Shown here piece after piece: positions 16,740 through 24,583 of a DNA stretch of 64,000 bases (position 1 is its first letter; every line of letters begins with the position of its first letter). The stretch spans positions 1 through 64,000 of the forward strand of contig JAPOFX010000002.1 in assembly GCA_028283505.1 (NCBI GenBank), given 5' to 3'. The notes beneath the pieces are model-generated. The model ran no database searches and was not told the origin of the DNA. It saw only the letters and a list, made by a program, of their open reading frames with translations. The position numbers were made by a program, and so were the translations under genes. Source of the stretch: Candidatus Poseidoniales archaeon. Its GTDB lineage: Archaea > Thermoplasmatota > Poseidoniia > Poseidoniales > Thalassarchaeaceae.

Positions 16740-17488
16740 GAGGATTCGGGATAGGTGTTGACGAGGCCGGCAGAGGTCCTGTAATTGGACCATTAGTAGT
16801 ATGCGCACTAGCTATGCCTATGGCAGATTACTCAATTCTTGGAGAAATGGGGGTTGCGGACTCTAAATCCCTCACAAAGAGTAGGAGAGGCGAAATATCA
16901 AGATTGATCGAGATTGAGAGTGCCAAAAGAGGTTGGAAAATCGGACTTTCTATATGCAGCCCTGAAAGAATAGATATGAACAGTGTCGGGTCAAATCTCA
17001 ACATTCTTGAGGCTGAGCTATTCTCTGAGGCAATAAAGAAAACGGTCTCCGCAAAAACTGGGGGAGGAATCTTTCTCGATGCCTGTGATGTTAATCAAGC
17101 CAGATTTGGGGAAAATGTGATGTCCTACCTTGGTAATGAGTGGGCTGGTTGGGACATAACATCAGAACATAGGATGGACCAGTCTAATTTACTGGTGGGT
17201 GCATCGAGTATAATCGCCAAGGAGTCCAGGGATTTGGCCATATCCGAATTATCGAAAAAGTTGGGCCTGGAGATTGGATCTGGTTATCCTTCAGATCCAA
17301 AAACCAGGAGAGCAATTAAAGAGCTAGTTTCGGGAACAACTCCTCACGACTGCCTTAGGTGGTCTTGGTCTACGGTTAAAGATGCATGGGCCTCAATTCA
17401 CAAGACGACGGCCCCCATAAGATCCGGCTTAGGTGGGGGGTACGTCCAAGTCGATCTTCTGTCATGGTCAGACAGCAATCACAAATAG
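16736..17488 (+). CDS. rnhB: Ribonuclease HII
   Basis: The 250-aa enzyme cleaves RNA in RNA-DNA hybrids, removing misincorporated ribonucleotides and primers. The hallmark GVDEAGRGPVIGPLV near residues 7-21 contains the first catalytic Asp and Glu. A second Asp is in IFLDACDV and a third metal ligand lies in the SEHRMDQSNLLVGASSIIAK segment. The GxGYPSDPKT motif near residue 181 is intact. The start is GTG, overlapping the stop of the preceding membrane-protein gene by 3 nt. The C-terminus extends about 30 residues past the usual archaeal end and overlaps spurious upstream reading in the next gene's frame. GluRS follows at 17512. Confidence 0.93.
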   Translation: MRGFGIGVDEAGRGPVIGPLVVCALAMPMADYSILGEMGVADSKSLTKSRRGEISRLIEIESAKRGWKIGLSICSPERIDMNSVGSNLNILEAELFSEAIKKTVSAKTGGGIFLDACDVNQARFGENVMSYLGNEWAGWDITSEHRMDQSNLLVGASSIIAKESRDLAISELSKKLGLEIGSGYPSDPKTRRAIKELVSGTTPHDCLRWSWSTVKDAWASIHKTTAPIRSGLGGGYVQVDLLSWSDSNHK

Positions 17489-17511
17489 GTAAGGCCGGTA
17501 GCATTACAACA

Positions 17512-19245
17512 ATGGAAGATGAGTCGGTGTTGGGAGAAGAGGTATCATCTGCCATCCGTAAGTATGCTCTGCAGAATGCTGTCGAATACAATGGAAATGG
17601 GAAACCTGGTAGTGTTCTGGGGAGGCTGCTTTCTGAGTTCCCAGACCTAAGGTCGTCCGCTAAGGATTTGATTCCATTGATATCAAAGCATGTTGAAGAC
17701 GCGAATGAGATGGCGAAAAATAACGGTTTGAAACGAGTTAGGGAAATTCTCGAAGAGACTAACCCAGAAGCATTGAATCGTGAAAAGCAGAAGAAGAGAG
17801 TTGGTCTGCCCGAGCTAAGTGTTAATGAGGCGGAAGAAGTTGTTTTGAGGTTCGCTCCAAATCCTAACGGTCCTCTTTCAATAGGGCACTCCAGAGGAGT
17901 CGTAATTAATTCGGAATTTGCTAAAATATACTCCGGGAAAATTATACTTAGGTTCGACGATACGGACACCAAAATTAAGCCACCGTTACCCTCAGCTTAC
18001 TCATCCATTGAAGATGAATTTGAATGGATATCCGGTGTGAAGCCGGATGTAGTGATTAGGGCTAGTTCAAGAATGGACGTGTATTTGGAGCATGCGGAAA
18101 ACATGATATCTCAGGGGTTTTGTTATGTTTGCAAGTGCCCGGCTCCAAGGTTTAAGTCGCTAAGAGATAAAATGCTAGCGTGTCCGTGTAGGGATAATAG
18201 TGTTGAGGTGAATCTGAATCAATGGAAAATGATGATTCATGGGGAAATTGAGGAAGGAAAGAGTGTAGTGAGGGTGAAGACTGGTCTTGACTTACCCAAC
18301 CCCGCTTTACGGGACTGGCCCGCACTAAGGATTCAACATACCCCTCACCCAATAGTTGGAGACAAGTACAAGGTTTGGCCTTTACTTGACTTCCAGAGCG
18401 CCATCGAAGATCATTTACAAGGCGTTACCCATATTATTAGAGGAAAAGACTTAATGGATAGCACCAGAAAACAAACGCTTCTTTACGAACACATGGGTTG
18501 GAAATATCCAGAGACCCTGTATTGGGGCAGGGTAAAATTGCATGAGTTTGGAGGATTTTCGACATCTTCCATTAGAGAGGCTATAGAGAAAGGGGATTTC
18601 TCAGGGTGGGACGATCCCAGGCTCCCCACTGTTTCTGCACTCAGAAGGAGAGGGTACACTCCAGAGGCAATCAGGGATTTCTGGATCGAACTTGGTCTGA
18701 CGCAAAAGGACATTTCAATCTCAATGCAAACAATCGATTCAAAGAATTCTAAAATCATCGACTCGAGTTCAGCACGACGTTCTTTTGTGGAGGAACCAAT
18801 TAATCTGAATCTAATGTATCCAGAGGATTCAAGCGATATTGATGGCATGGTGAGGTTGAATAATCATCCAGATCATCCTGAAATGGGCTACAGGGAGTGG
18901 GGGCTCGAGCAAAAGAATATTCAAATTTCCAAAAATGATTATACCGAGGGAGTTGTGAGGTTGAAAGACTACGCAGATGTAGAGATAAGGGGCGATAATG
19001 CCATCTTCATATCCAGAGAAAAGAGCAATGATGCACAGATTATACACTGGAATTCTTCGGATAGCTGTGTAAAAGCCGAGATTATAGTTCCGGGAGATAA
19101 TGAAAATATATTACTCGGTGGAGTTATTGAAGATTCAGAATATTCAGTTGGCGAGATCGTCCAACTGGAAAGAATGGGTTTCGCTAAGGTTGAGTTCGTC
19201 GAACCTGAAAACACCAAGATCGGCTTAATCTGGCTACATGGCTGA
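17512..19245 (+). CDS. gltX: Glutamyl-tRNA synthetase, archaeal type
   Basis: Numbered from the ATG at 17512, the 577-aa protein attaches Glu to tRNA-Glu. The class I HIGH-like motif reads FAPNPNGPLSIGHSRG (SIGH at 123-126). The KMSKS equivalent is the degenerate FGGFSTSSIREA typical of archaeal/eukaryotic GluRS/GlnRS. A Cys-rich insert (CYVCKCP...ACPCRD, about residues 204-228) is a likely zinc knuckle. The C-terminal beta-barrel domains bind the anticodon. The frame stays open upstream to 17386, but that part overlaps rnhB and has no family similarity, so I chose the first ATG after the rnhB stop (24-nt gap). Archaea often use this enzyme for both tRNA-Glu and tRNA-Gln, but that cannot be decided here. 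Confidence 0.93.
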   Translation: MEDESVLGEEVSSAIRKYALQNAVEYNGNGKPGSVLGRLLSEFPDLRSSAKDLIPLISKHVEDANEMAKNNGLKRVREILEETNPEALNREKQKKRVGLPELSVNEAEEVVLRFAPNPNGPLSIGHSRGVVINSEFAKIYSGKIILRFDDTDTKIKPPLPSAYSSIEDEFEWISGVKPDVVIRASSRMDVYLEHAENMISQGFCYVCKCPAPRFKSLRDKMLACPCRDNSVEVNLNQWKMMIHGEIEEGKSVVRVKTGLDLPNPALRDWPALRIQHTPHPIVGDKYKVWPLLDFQSAIEDHLQGVTHIIRGKDLMDSTRKQTLLYEHMGWKYPETLYWGRVKLHEFGGFSTSSIREAIEKGDFSGWDDPRLPTVSALRRRGYTPEAIRDFWIELGLTQKDISISMQTIDSKNSKIIDSSSARRSFVEEPINLNLMYPEDSSDIDGMVRLNNHPDHPEMGYREWGLEQKNIQISKNDYTEGVVRLKDYADVEIRGDNAIFISREKSNDAQIIHWNSSDSCVKAEIIVPGDNENILLGGVIEDSEYSVGEIVQLERMGFAKVEFVEPENTKIGLIWLHG

Positions 19246-19323
19246 TTGTAATAGCCTCGTTTTTCGACATTGAGAGAGTCTGAAAGGGGTTGAGTTCAAG
19301 ATGTTGAGGTTCTGTCGGACATC

Positions 19324-21318
19324 ATGACTGGGCGTAGCAGAGGCCTGCCCGCGATACTCGTCTTGATTTTTTTAATGGGGGTCCTAGGGCCTGTATCGAA
19401 CGTTACATCTCAGCAAGCTAGTTGTTGCTCAGACGATAGTTTCGATTTGTTCCTAATTGGGGATGCTGATTCAGGAGGTTTGACTCCCTTTGAATCTGAG
19501 ATAGATGAAGCTGAATCGAAGCTAGTCAACCAGGTCCTCCAGCCAGTGGAGGTAGGGTCATGGAAAGTACCGTGGGGGATTGATGGGGATTACGCTGCAG
19601 ATACATGGGATTTCAATATCCACTATGAAGTTCAAGGCGCTGTTGGCGTCAATATTAATATGACTGTAGAAGTGAGGATAGGAGGATCATTCTATGAGGG
19701 CGGAACCTCAGGTTTAGAACCATACCTGACTGGCGAGGGAGATGTCCAGTCAGCGATAGATATCGAGGCAGGAGACATAAGAGAGGATGATATTCTAGAG
19801 ATAACACTGATAGTCCAACTACTGGGATTCAATCAGCCAGGCGACGACTCAGGAGTGGTTTTCCAGTGGGGGAGCTCTGACAAACCATCCGGCATATCCG
19901 TTAAAATGCCCTTAGTTGGCATAGAGATGAAGGACGCAAGTGTAAGTGGAAACCTAGTTTATTTCCCTATTCTCATCTCGTCCGGATTTGAGGATAGGAT
20001 ATGGTCATCATCTTCCGGTATTTTCGAGGTACAGAATGTAGCTGTGGCAGATAAGCCAGTGGCTACACTGGTTGAGGGAGGAGTTGAGGTTACTTTTGTT
20101 TGGAGTATTCCAGAGGGGGTGGACAGTGGATCATTCCTAACTAAGTTCACCTTGGAGCCTCAGAACGGATTACTTATCGAGTCTAATATGACCCATTTCA
20201 TAGAATCTGGAGGAGATGATGGAGGAGGAGGTTCTTGGTACCCGGCTAACGAGCCCCTCAGGAGTGGCGGATCGGACATAGTCATCGGTGTTGATGCAAA
20301 TTGGGATGGCAAGGAAGTCACGAAGAAAGTGTCTCTGGAGTTTGATGGGGCTATGTCTCAATGGATGAGGTGGGGGCTGGACAATATAGGAAACCAAAGT
20401 CTTGGTTCTAGTAGCTGGTGGAGGAGTCTGAACTCCTACTCGAGCTCTGTTCCAGATTCTGACTACAACAACAAAATGGTCGATAGTTCAGAAATCAGTG
20501 CACTTGAGGGGTATTTGACTGGGTCCAATTCTGACTTAGAGTCGTTCCTTTCAAACGGACTTTTCATTGAGGCTGAATCGATAATTGGAATTGATCCTTT
20601 CGAACTTGGTCCGACACAAGTCTCGGTCGATTTGGGAGGGACAAGCGGATTTAGTTCAGAAACCATAACCATTAGAATTTCGACTTCATATTCATTGATG
20701 GAAGGAGAAAGGCAACTACTCATAGAGAGCTTTTCAAGACCGTCAGATGAGGAGTTTTGGACGGGGGTTTCTGTTGACATCAAGGTTCAGGGATCAATGC
20801 TGACAGATATCGGAATAGTGACAGCCAGTGGAATCGATTACTCGCACAGAAGGTGGATTGTTTCCGAAACTTTGAGCGTGTATGAGCCAGATCTAGATCC
20901 AGAGCAGACTTTCAGGGTAGAGTTTACGCCTTCTGGCAATGGCCTATTTAGTGTATTACTCGGCTCTGGTATGATGGTCTTGATTTTGAGTCTCTCAATA
21001 GGCACGGGGATGACTATGACCCGTAAGAGATCGAGGTTCCCTACCATGATTACTGTCGCTTCACTCGGAGTTCTATCTTTCTCCATATATTTCCTTGGTT
21101 TACCAATGCAGATGGTACTCGGGGTCGTTTCCAGTAGTGTTTTACTTGTCTTTCCAATTTCTTTACTCTCTCCTAAGATAGGAGTAGGCACAGGGACCTC
21201 GAACTCTCCGAGAGTGAAATGCCCTTCCTGCGGCTCTAATGTAGTGGTTGAGTCTGACGTTAGGCCGTTAAGAATCACTTGCCAAGGGTGTGACAGTGTA
21301 ATTAGAATAGAAGATTAG
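19324..21318 (+). CDS. Exported membrane protein ending in a cytoplasmic zinc ribbon
   Basis: The 664-aa protein has a signal segment (AILVLIFLMGVLGPVSNV), then a double-Cys pair (SCCSDDS) just after the likely cleavage site. A beta-rich ectodomain of about 500 residues follows. Three hydrophobic spans begin near residue 540 (FSVLLGSGMMVLILSLSIG, TMITVASLGVLSFSIYFLG, MVLGVVSSSVLLVFPISLL). The last 30 residues form a zinc ribbon with CPSCGS and CQGCDS. With a signal peptide and three spans the ribbon would lie in the cytoplasm, which would let an external domain signal to a cytoplasmic nucleic acid or protein partner; this is inference. Its TAG stop directly abuts the stop of the convergent RecJ-like gene. 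No named family was recognised. Confidence 0.8.
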   Translation: MTGRSRGLPAILVLIFLMGVLGPVSNVTSQQASCCSDDSFDLFLIGDADSGGLTPFESEIDEAESKLVNQVLQPVEVGSWKVPWGIDGDYAADTWDFNIHYEVQGAVGVNINMTVEVRIGGSFYEGGTSGLEPYLTGEGDVQSAIDIEAGDIREDDILEITLIVQLLGFNQPGDDSGVVFQWGSSDKPSGISVKMPLVGIEMKDASVSGNLVYFPILISSGFEDRIWSSSSGIFEVQNVAVADKPVATLVEGGVEVTFVWSIPEGVDSGSFLTKFTLEPQNGLLIESNMTHFIESGGDDGGGGSWYPANEPLRSGGSDIVIGVDANWDGKEVTKKVSLEFDGAMSQWMRWGLDNIGNQSLGSSSWWRSLNSYSSSVPDSDYNNKMVDSSEISALEGYLTGSNSDLESFLSNGLFIEAESIIGIDPFELGPTQVSVDLGGTSGFSSETITIRISTSYSLMEGERQLLIESFSRPSDEEFWTGVSVDIKVQGSMLTDIGIVTASGIDYSHRRWIVSETLSVYEPDLDPEQTFRVEFTPSGNGLFSVLLGSGMMVLILSLSIGTGMTMTRKRSRFPTMITVASLGVLSFSIYFLGLPMQMVLGVVSSSVLLVFPISLLSPKIGVGTGTSNSPRVKCPSCGSNVVVESDVRPLRITCQGCDSVIRIED

Positions 21319-22179
21319 TCATAAATTCCCACTTCTAATTAGAGAGTCGATTATTTTTGATGCCGCGATTCCCTTATCGTTATGTTTCCATATTGATGAA
21401 GAGAGTCTTATCTGGCTCGCTAAGTCCGACTCCCAACCCGGAGCCATGATGCAACCCCATACAATTTCTTCTAGCCTAGAGGTTGAGGGTTTTGTTGATT
21501 GAAGGACTTCCCTGCACAAATGAGAGATTGATCTGGCCCTCCCCTCATTGCCCATTGAATCCCACCGAGAAGAGATTTCTCTGAGTTTTTCTGAGTCGAT
21601 AAAATCCAAGTTTTCAACATTCGGCATCGGCACTTCTGTGATGGGGATCACTCTGATACTTCCCTCAGATTTCAGAGTGTCTTTGAGCGAAGCATATACT
21701 GGATCATAGGTCATGTCCATACAATTATGTATCCAGTTTCCGGAAATAGCCCATGGCCTCATTCTTCTAACTCGTGGTCCTGAAGGGGAGATTAGTTGAG
21801 CAATGCAGTGGCAGATAGAGACGGTTGTTAATGGGCCAACTTTGGAGTCTCCTTGGTGGCCGGATAATGCAATAGACATTGTTTCTGTGACCGTTAGTAT
21901 GTTTCTTTCTGCATTCCATTCGACCCCTTTTCCCTCTCTTGATGTTTCAATAATTATGCAGTTTTCCATTCCATCTGAGATATGACTTCCCAACCTCCTC
22001 CTGTATTGGATTTTTGATTCCAACAATGCCGCTTCAATGGGTGCTACAGAGAGTGAGCCCTGAAGGTTGGCCTCGGAAATTATTGTGATTGGAAGGTTTC
22101 TGTCCATCAATTCGGAGACAGCAGTCCTTGTTGAGTGTTCAATAGGAGAGAATAGTTCTGCCGAAATTAGGTCCCGCAC
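21319..22179 (-). CDS. RecJ/DHH-like protein lacking the catalytic aspartates
   Basis: The 286-aa protein (GTG start) follows the S15 gene, a position that in many archaea holds a RecJ-like DHH phosphoesterase (GAN or Cdc45-related). Residues 28-62 match the first DHH block in shape, with the hydrophobic strand ITIIS, then SLSVAPIEAALLESKIQYRRRL. The canonical DxDADG-type aspartates are replaced by EANLQG. A second block near 100-112 reads SIALSGHQGDSKVG, reminiscent of the GxIGD motif. I therefore infer a catalytically inactive homologue, possibly a Cdc45-like structural partner of GINS and MCM at the replication fork. The similarity is weak and rests heavily on gene order. Confidence 0.5.
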   Translation of the reverse strand: MRDLISAELFSPIEHSTRTAVSELMDRNLPITIISEANLQGSLSVAPIEAALLESKIQYRRRLGSHISDGMENCIIIETSREGKGVEWNAERNILTVTETMSIALSGHQGDSKVGPLTTVSICHCIAQLISPSGPRVRRMRPWAISGNWIHNCMDMTYDPVYASLKDTLKSEGSIRVIPITEVPMPNVENLDFIDSEKLREISSRWDSMGNEGRARSISHLCREVLQSTKPSTSRLEEIVWGCIMAPGWESDLASQIRLSSSIWKHNDKGIAASKIIDSLIRSGNL

Positions 22180-22219
22180 AACTCATCTGAGTAGAGGGGG
22201 GTACAAATCTCTACTGTCG

Positions 22220-22675
22220 CTATTCGACCATTAGGCGGAGTTGATCCCTCTTGTATTGCCAGTCACCATCTAGCTTGGCCGTGCTCTTGTAGTATCTCGC
22301 AAGTCGGCGGATTTTCGACTCGCAGAGTTCTAGTTGCCTCCTATTGTGCTTGTCCTTGGGGTTGTTGTTGAGATGGTCTATTAGTCCCTGGGCCCTCCTC
22401 ATAAGATTCATCATATCTTCAGGGTAATTCGGAGAGACTCCATTTCTGTGGAGGATTTGAGAAATTCTTTCGCCCATGGCTAATCGTACATCGGGGACTG
22501 CAAATCTGTCTCTGAGAATAGTGCCTATCATAGCATTTGAGTGGCCTTCCTTGTTCAATTCCAAGATGTTTGACTCAATGGACTTCTTGTCCTTTTCGGA
22601 CCATATCGGAGGCTCTGTTGAGTATGGCTTGGATGAGCCACTCGACCCTTTTCCACCTGAATGCATGCGTGACAT
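22220..22675 (-). CDS. rps15: Small ribosomal subunit protein S15 (archaeal uS15)
   Basis: The 151-aa protein is archaeal/eukaryotic uS15, which binds 16S rRNA helices in the platform of the small subunit. It carries the archaeal N-terminal extension with MHSGGKGSSGSSKP, then PPIWSEKDKKSIE. The core includes GHSNAMIGTILRDRFAVPDV, the helix DHLNNNPKDKHNRRQLEL and the C-terminal RRLARYYKS. Length is normal for the family. It lies between arcS and the RecJ-like gene on the same strand, with short gaps of 69 and 40 nt. Confidence 0.96.
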   Translation of the reverse strand: MSRMHSGGKGSSGSSKPYSTEPPIWSEKDKKSIESNILELNKEGHSNAMIGTILRDRFAVPDVRLAMGERISQILHRNGVSPNYPEDMMNLMRRAQGLIDHLNNNPKDKHNRRQLELCESKIRRLARYYKSTAKLDGDWQYKRDQLRLMVE

Positions 22676-22744
22676 CTAGCAATCTCCGGCCCGGGCGACC
22701 TGCTCTTCCTCTTTAACCACTACGCAGACCTATTGCTACATCAC

Positions 22745-24523
22745 TCAGAGTCTGTGACGAGCCTTTGCTAGTCTTCCCGGTCCAAACGGCCATTCCCAAC
22801 CAGGTGCCACTGCCCTAGCACTTCCTATTAACTCGTCATTCTGGGTTACCAGAATTTCATCACCCATCCTAATTTCTCCTGCAATGGATTCAATGTTGGT
22901 GGGGAAAATGTCTCCTTTCCATTTATGCCCTTCACAAATGCCTAAAGTGGGAAATTTTCCACTCTCAAGTAACAGGGGTAATGATTTCTTGGAAAAGGCG
23001 AATCTTCCATCACGGGGATTCCATTTAGCTAACTGTTCGTCGTTCTTTAAGATACTAAAAATTGGAGGACGACCTGATACGATTGCCCCCTCAAGCCAAT
23101 CATCGGTGCCATGAATGAATCTCGAACGTGATTTCATCAATTCAATTCGATTAAGCTCTTCCGGGACGTCATCAAGTCCATACATTTCTACTGATTCGAT
23201 AACTGAGTTATTGAGTTCTGAGAGAGATTCCTTGGACCCTGCTGTACCTCTTCTGGTACCCTTGACTACCACCATATCAAGTTCTAGATCAATTCCTGAG
23301 TGGTTTATTACATACGAGTAGTTGGACCTTTTGCAGATATCTATTATCATTGAGTTGATAATGCCTAGCTCATCTGCATCCCAGTCGCCCGTTACAGGAA
23401 TATCGTAGTGTGCCGCAGGCCAGATGTCCTCAAGCTCCCTAGGGACCAGACCCAAAGGAGATGTCACCATCACTTGGTGCATCCTATTTGAGGGAATATT
23501 TTTCAGGAATCTGTGATGGCTTTGGGAAAGTCGGTATGGCTTGGTAGCAGAGCAAGGTAACAACACAAGTACATCAGACTGATGTGAGGGGGGAGTATGT
23601 AGATTGGATATTCTTTCCTTCCAATCATGTATCAGTTTATCTTGTCTGCTTGCAGGAGAGTTATACCGTAATCTCCTTCCTGAATTATCCACACTGGTAA
23701 GTATAGATCCATCAATGTTCTGAAGAAACAATTTGTCATGCCTCCTGAGTCTCTCCACCGACCTTGGACTAGAAAGGCTAGCCCTCTCCGCTTGTTCTCT
23801 AACTGTACCAGACCTAATTGCCGATCTCAAGGAGGCAATCGCTTGCGTCCAATGAGCAATTTGTGAATCCATGCTAGAGTCCTCGGATAAGGAGGGATCC
23901 GGGTACCTTGGGCCATCCGAAGTAAGGAGAATCCCGTTGGCAGATGCCATTCTTGACCTATTTAGATCAAAAAGATCTATCCCCATCCAAGAAAGGAGTG
24001 GGCAGTTGTCAGGGCCAGATATCCCTGGAGCCCAGATTAGAGAAGCGGGGAATCTCCTCCTGACAATATCAATGGCTTGTGAAAGCTTTCCTGCAGCATT
24101 AGAAAGCTGTGGGGCATCAGTGATTGCAATAACAGAGGGTTGTTTTTCTGAATTTACCAGCGAAATATCATGGTGTAAAGATTGCCAGGAAATGGGTAAA
24201 AATTCAGTCCCGTGGCCGAACTCTCCGGAATCTGAGGAGGAGAGACTGGGTGGAAGCACAAGTCCTTCTGAAGATTGCCAAACATCATGTCCATCGAATG
24301 GATAGCATAGATTCCCCCTGGTAGAAAGGGTCAGTTTGGATGGAGGTTGAGATGAGTCCCTATTGAAACTGAACGGAGCTATTTCCAAAGGAAGGTTTTG
24401 GTCCAAATCAGACAGTATTAATCCTGGAGCCCATGATAAGGGTTTATTCCTGTCTCCCAGCGAGAAAAGTCTTGAAAATCGGTTCCTTGCTACTACTTCT
24501 CTGGAGAGCGCCCTTCCATTCAT
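22745..24523 (-). CDS. arcS: Archaeosine synthase ArcS
   Basis: ArcS acts on preQ0 at position 15 of archaeal tRNA, in the last steps to archaeosine. The 592-aa protein has an N-terminal TGT-paralogous region without the TGT catalytic residues (about 1-300). The diagnostic ArcS motif LLPCSATKPYRLSQSH lies at 321-336, and a C-terminal PUA domain spans about 515-592 (IESIAGEIRMGDEILV). It sits next to rps15 on the same strand and diverges from the membrane-protein gene at 24584. The partner TGT enzyme that inserts preQ0 is not in the window. The PCSATKPY motif together with the PUA domain makes the identification firm. Confidence 0.92.
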   Translation of the reverse strand: MNGRALSREVVARNRFSRLFSLGDRNKPLSWAPGLILSDLDQNLPLEIAPFSFNRDSSQPPSKLTLSTRGNLCYPFDGHDVWQSSEGLVLPPSLSSSDSGEFGHGTEFLPISWQSLHHDISLVNSEKQPSVIAITDAPQLSNAAGKLSQAIDIVRRRFPASLIWAPGISGPDNCPLLSWMGIDLFDLNRSRMASANGILLTSDGPRYPDPSLSEDSSMDSQIAHWTQAIASLRSAIRSGTVREQAERASLSSPRSVERLRRHDKLFLQNIDGSILTSVDNSGRRLRYNSPASRQDKLIHDWKERISNLHTPPSHQSDVLVLLPCSATKPYRLSQSHHRFLKNIPSNRMHQVMVTSPLGLVPRELEDIWPAAHYDIPVTGDWDADELGIINSMIIDICKRSNYSYVINHSGIDLELDMVVVKGTRRGTAGSKESLSELNNSVIESVEMYGLDDVPEELNRIELMKSRSRFIHGTDDWLEGAIVSGRPPIFSILKNDEQLAKWNPRDGRFAFSKKSLPLLLESGKFPTLGICEGHKWKGDIFPTNIESIAGEIRMGDEILVTQNDELIGSARAVAPGWEWPFGPGRLAKARHRL

Positions 24524-24583
24524 ACATTGTCGAAGTGAACTTTTCGCTTGAAGGATTCTAAGGCATGACTGTCTCCGGGAGCC

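Noticed and set aside
17386..17511. Longer N-terminus for GluRS (start at 17386)
   Set aside because: It overlaps rnhB by about 100 nt and shows no family similarity; the first ATG after the rnhB stop was preferred.
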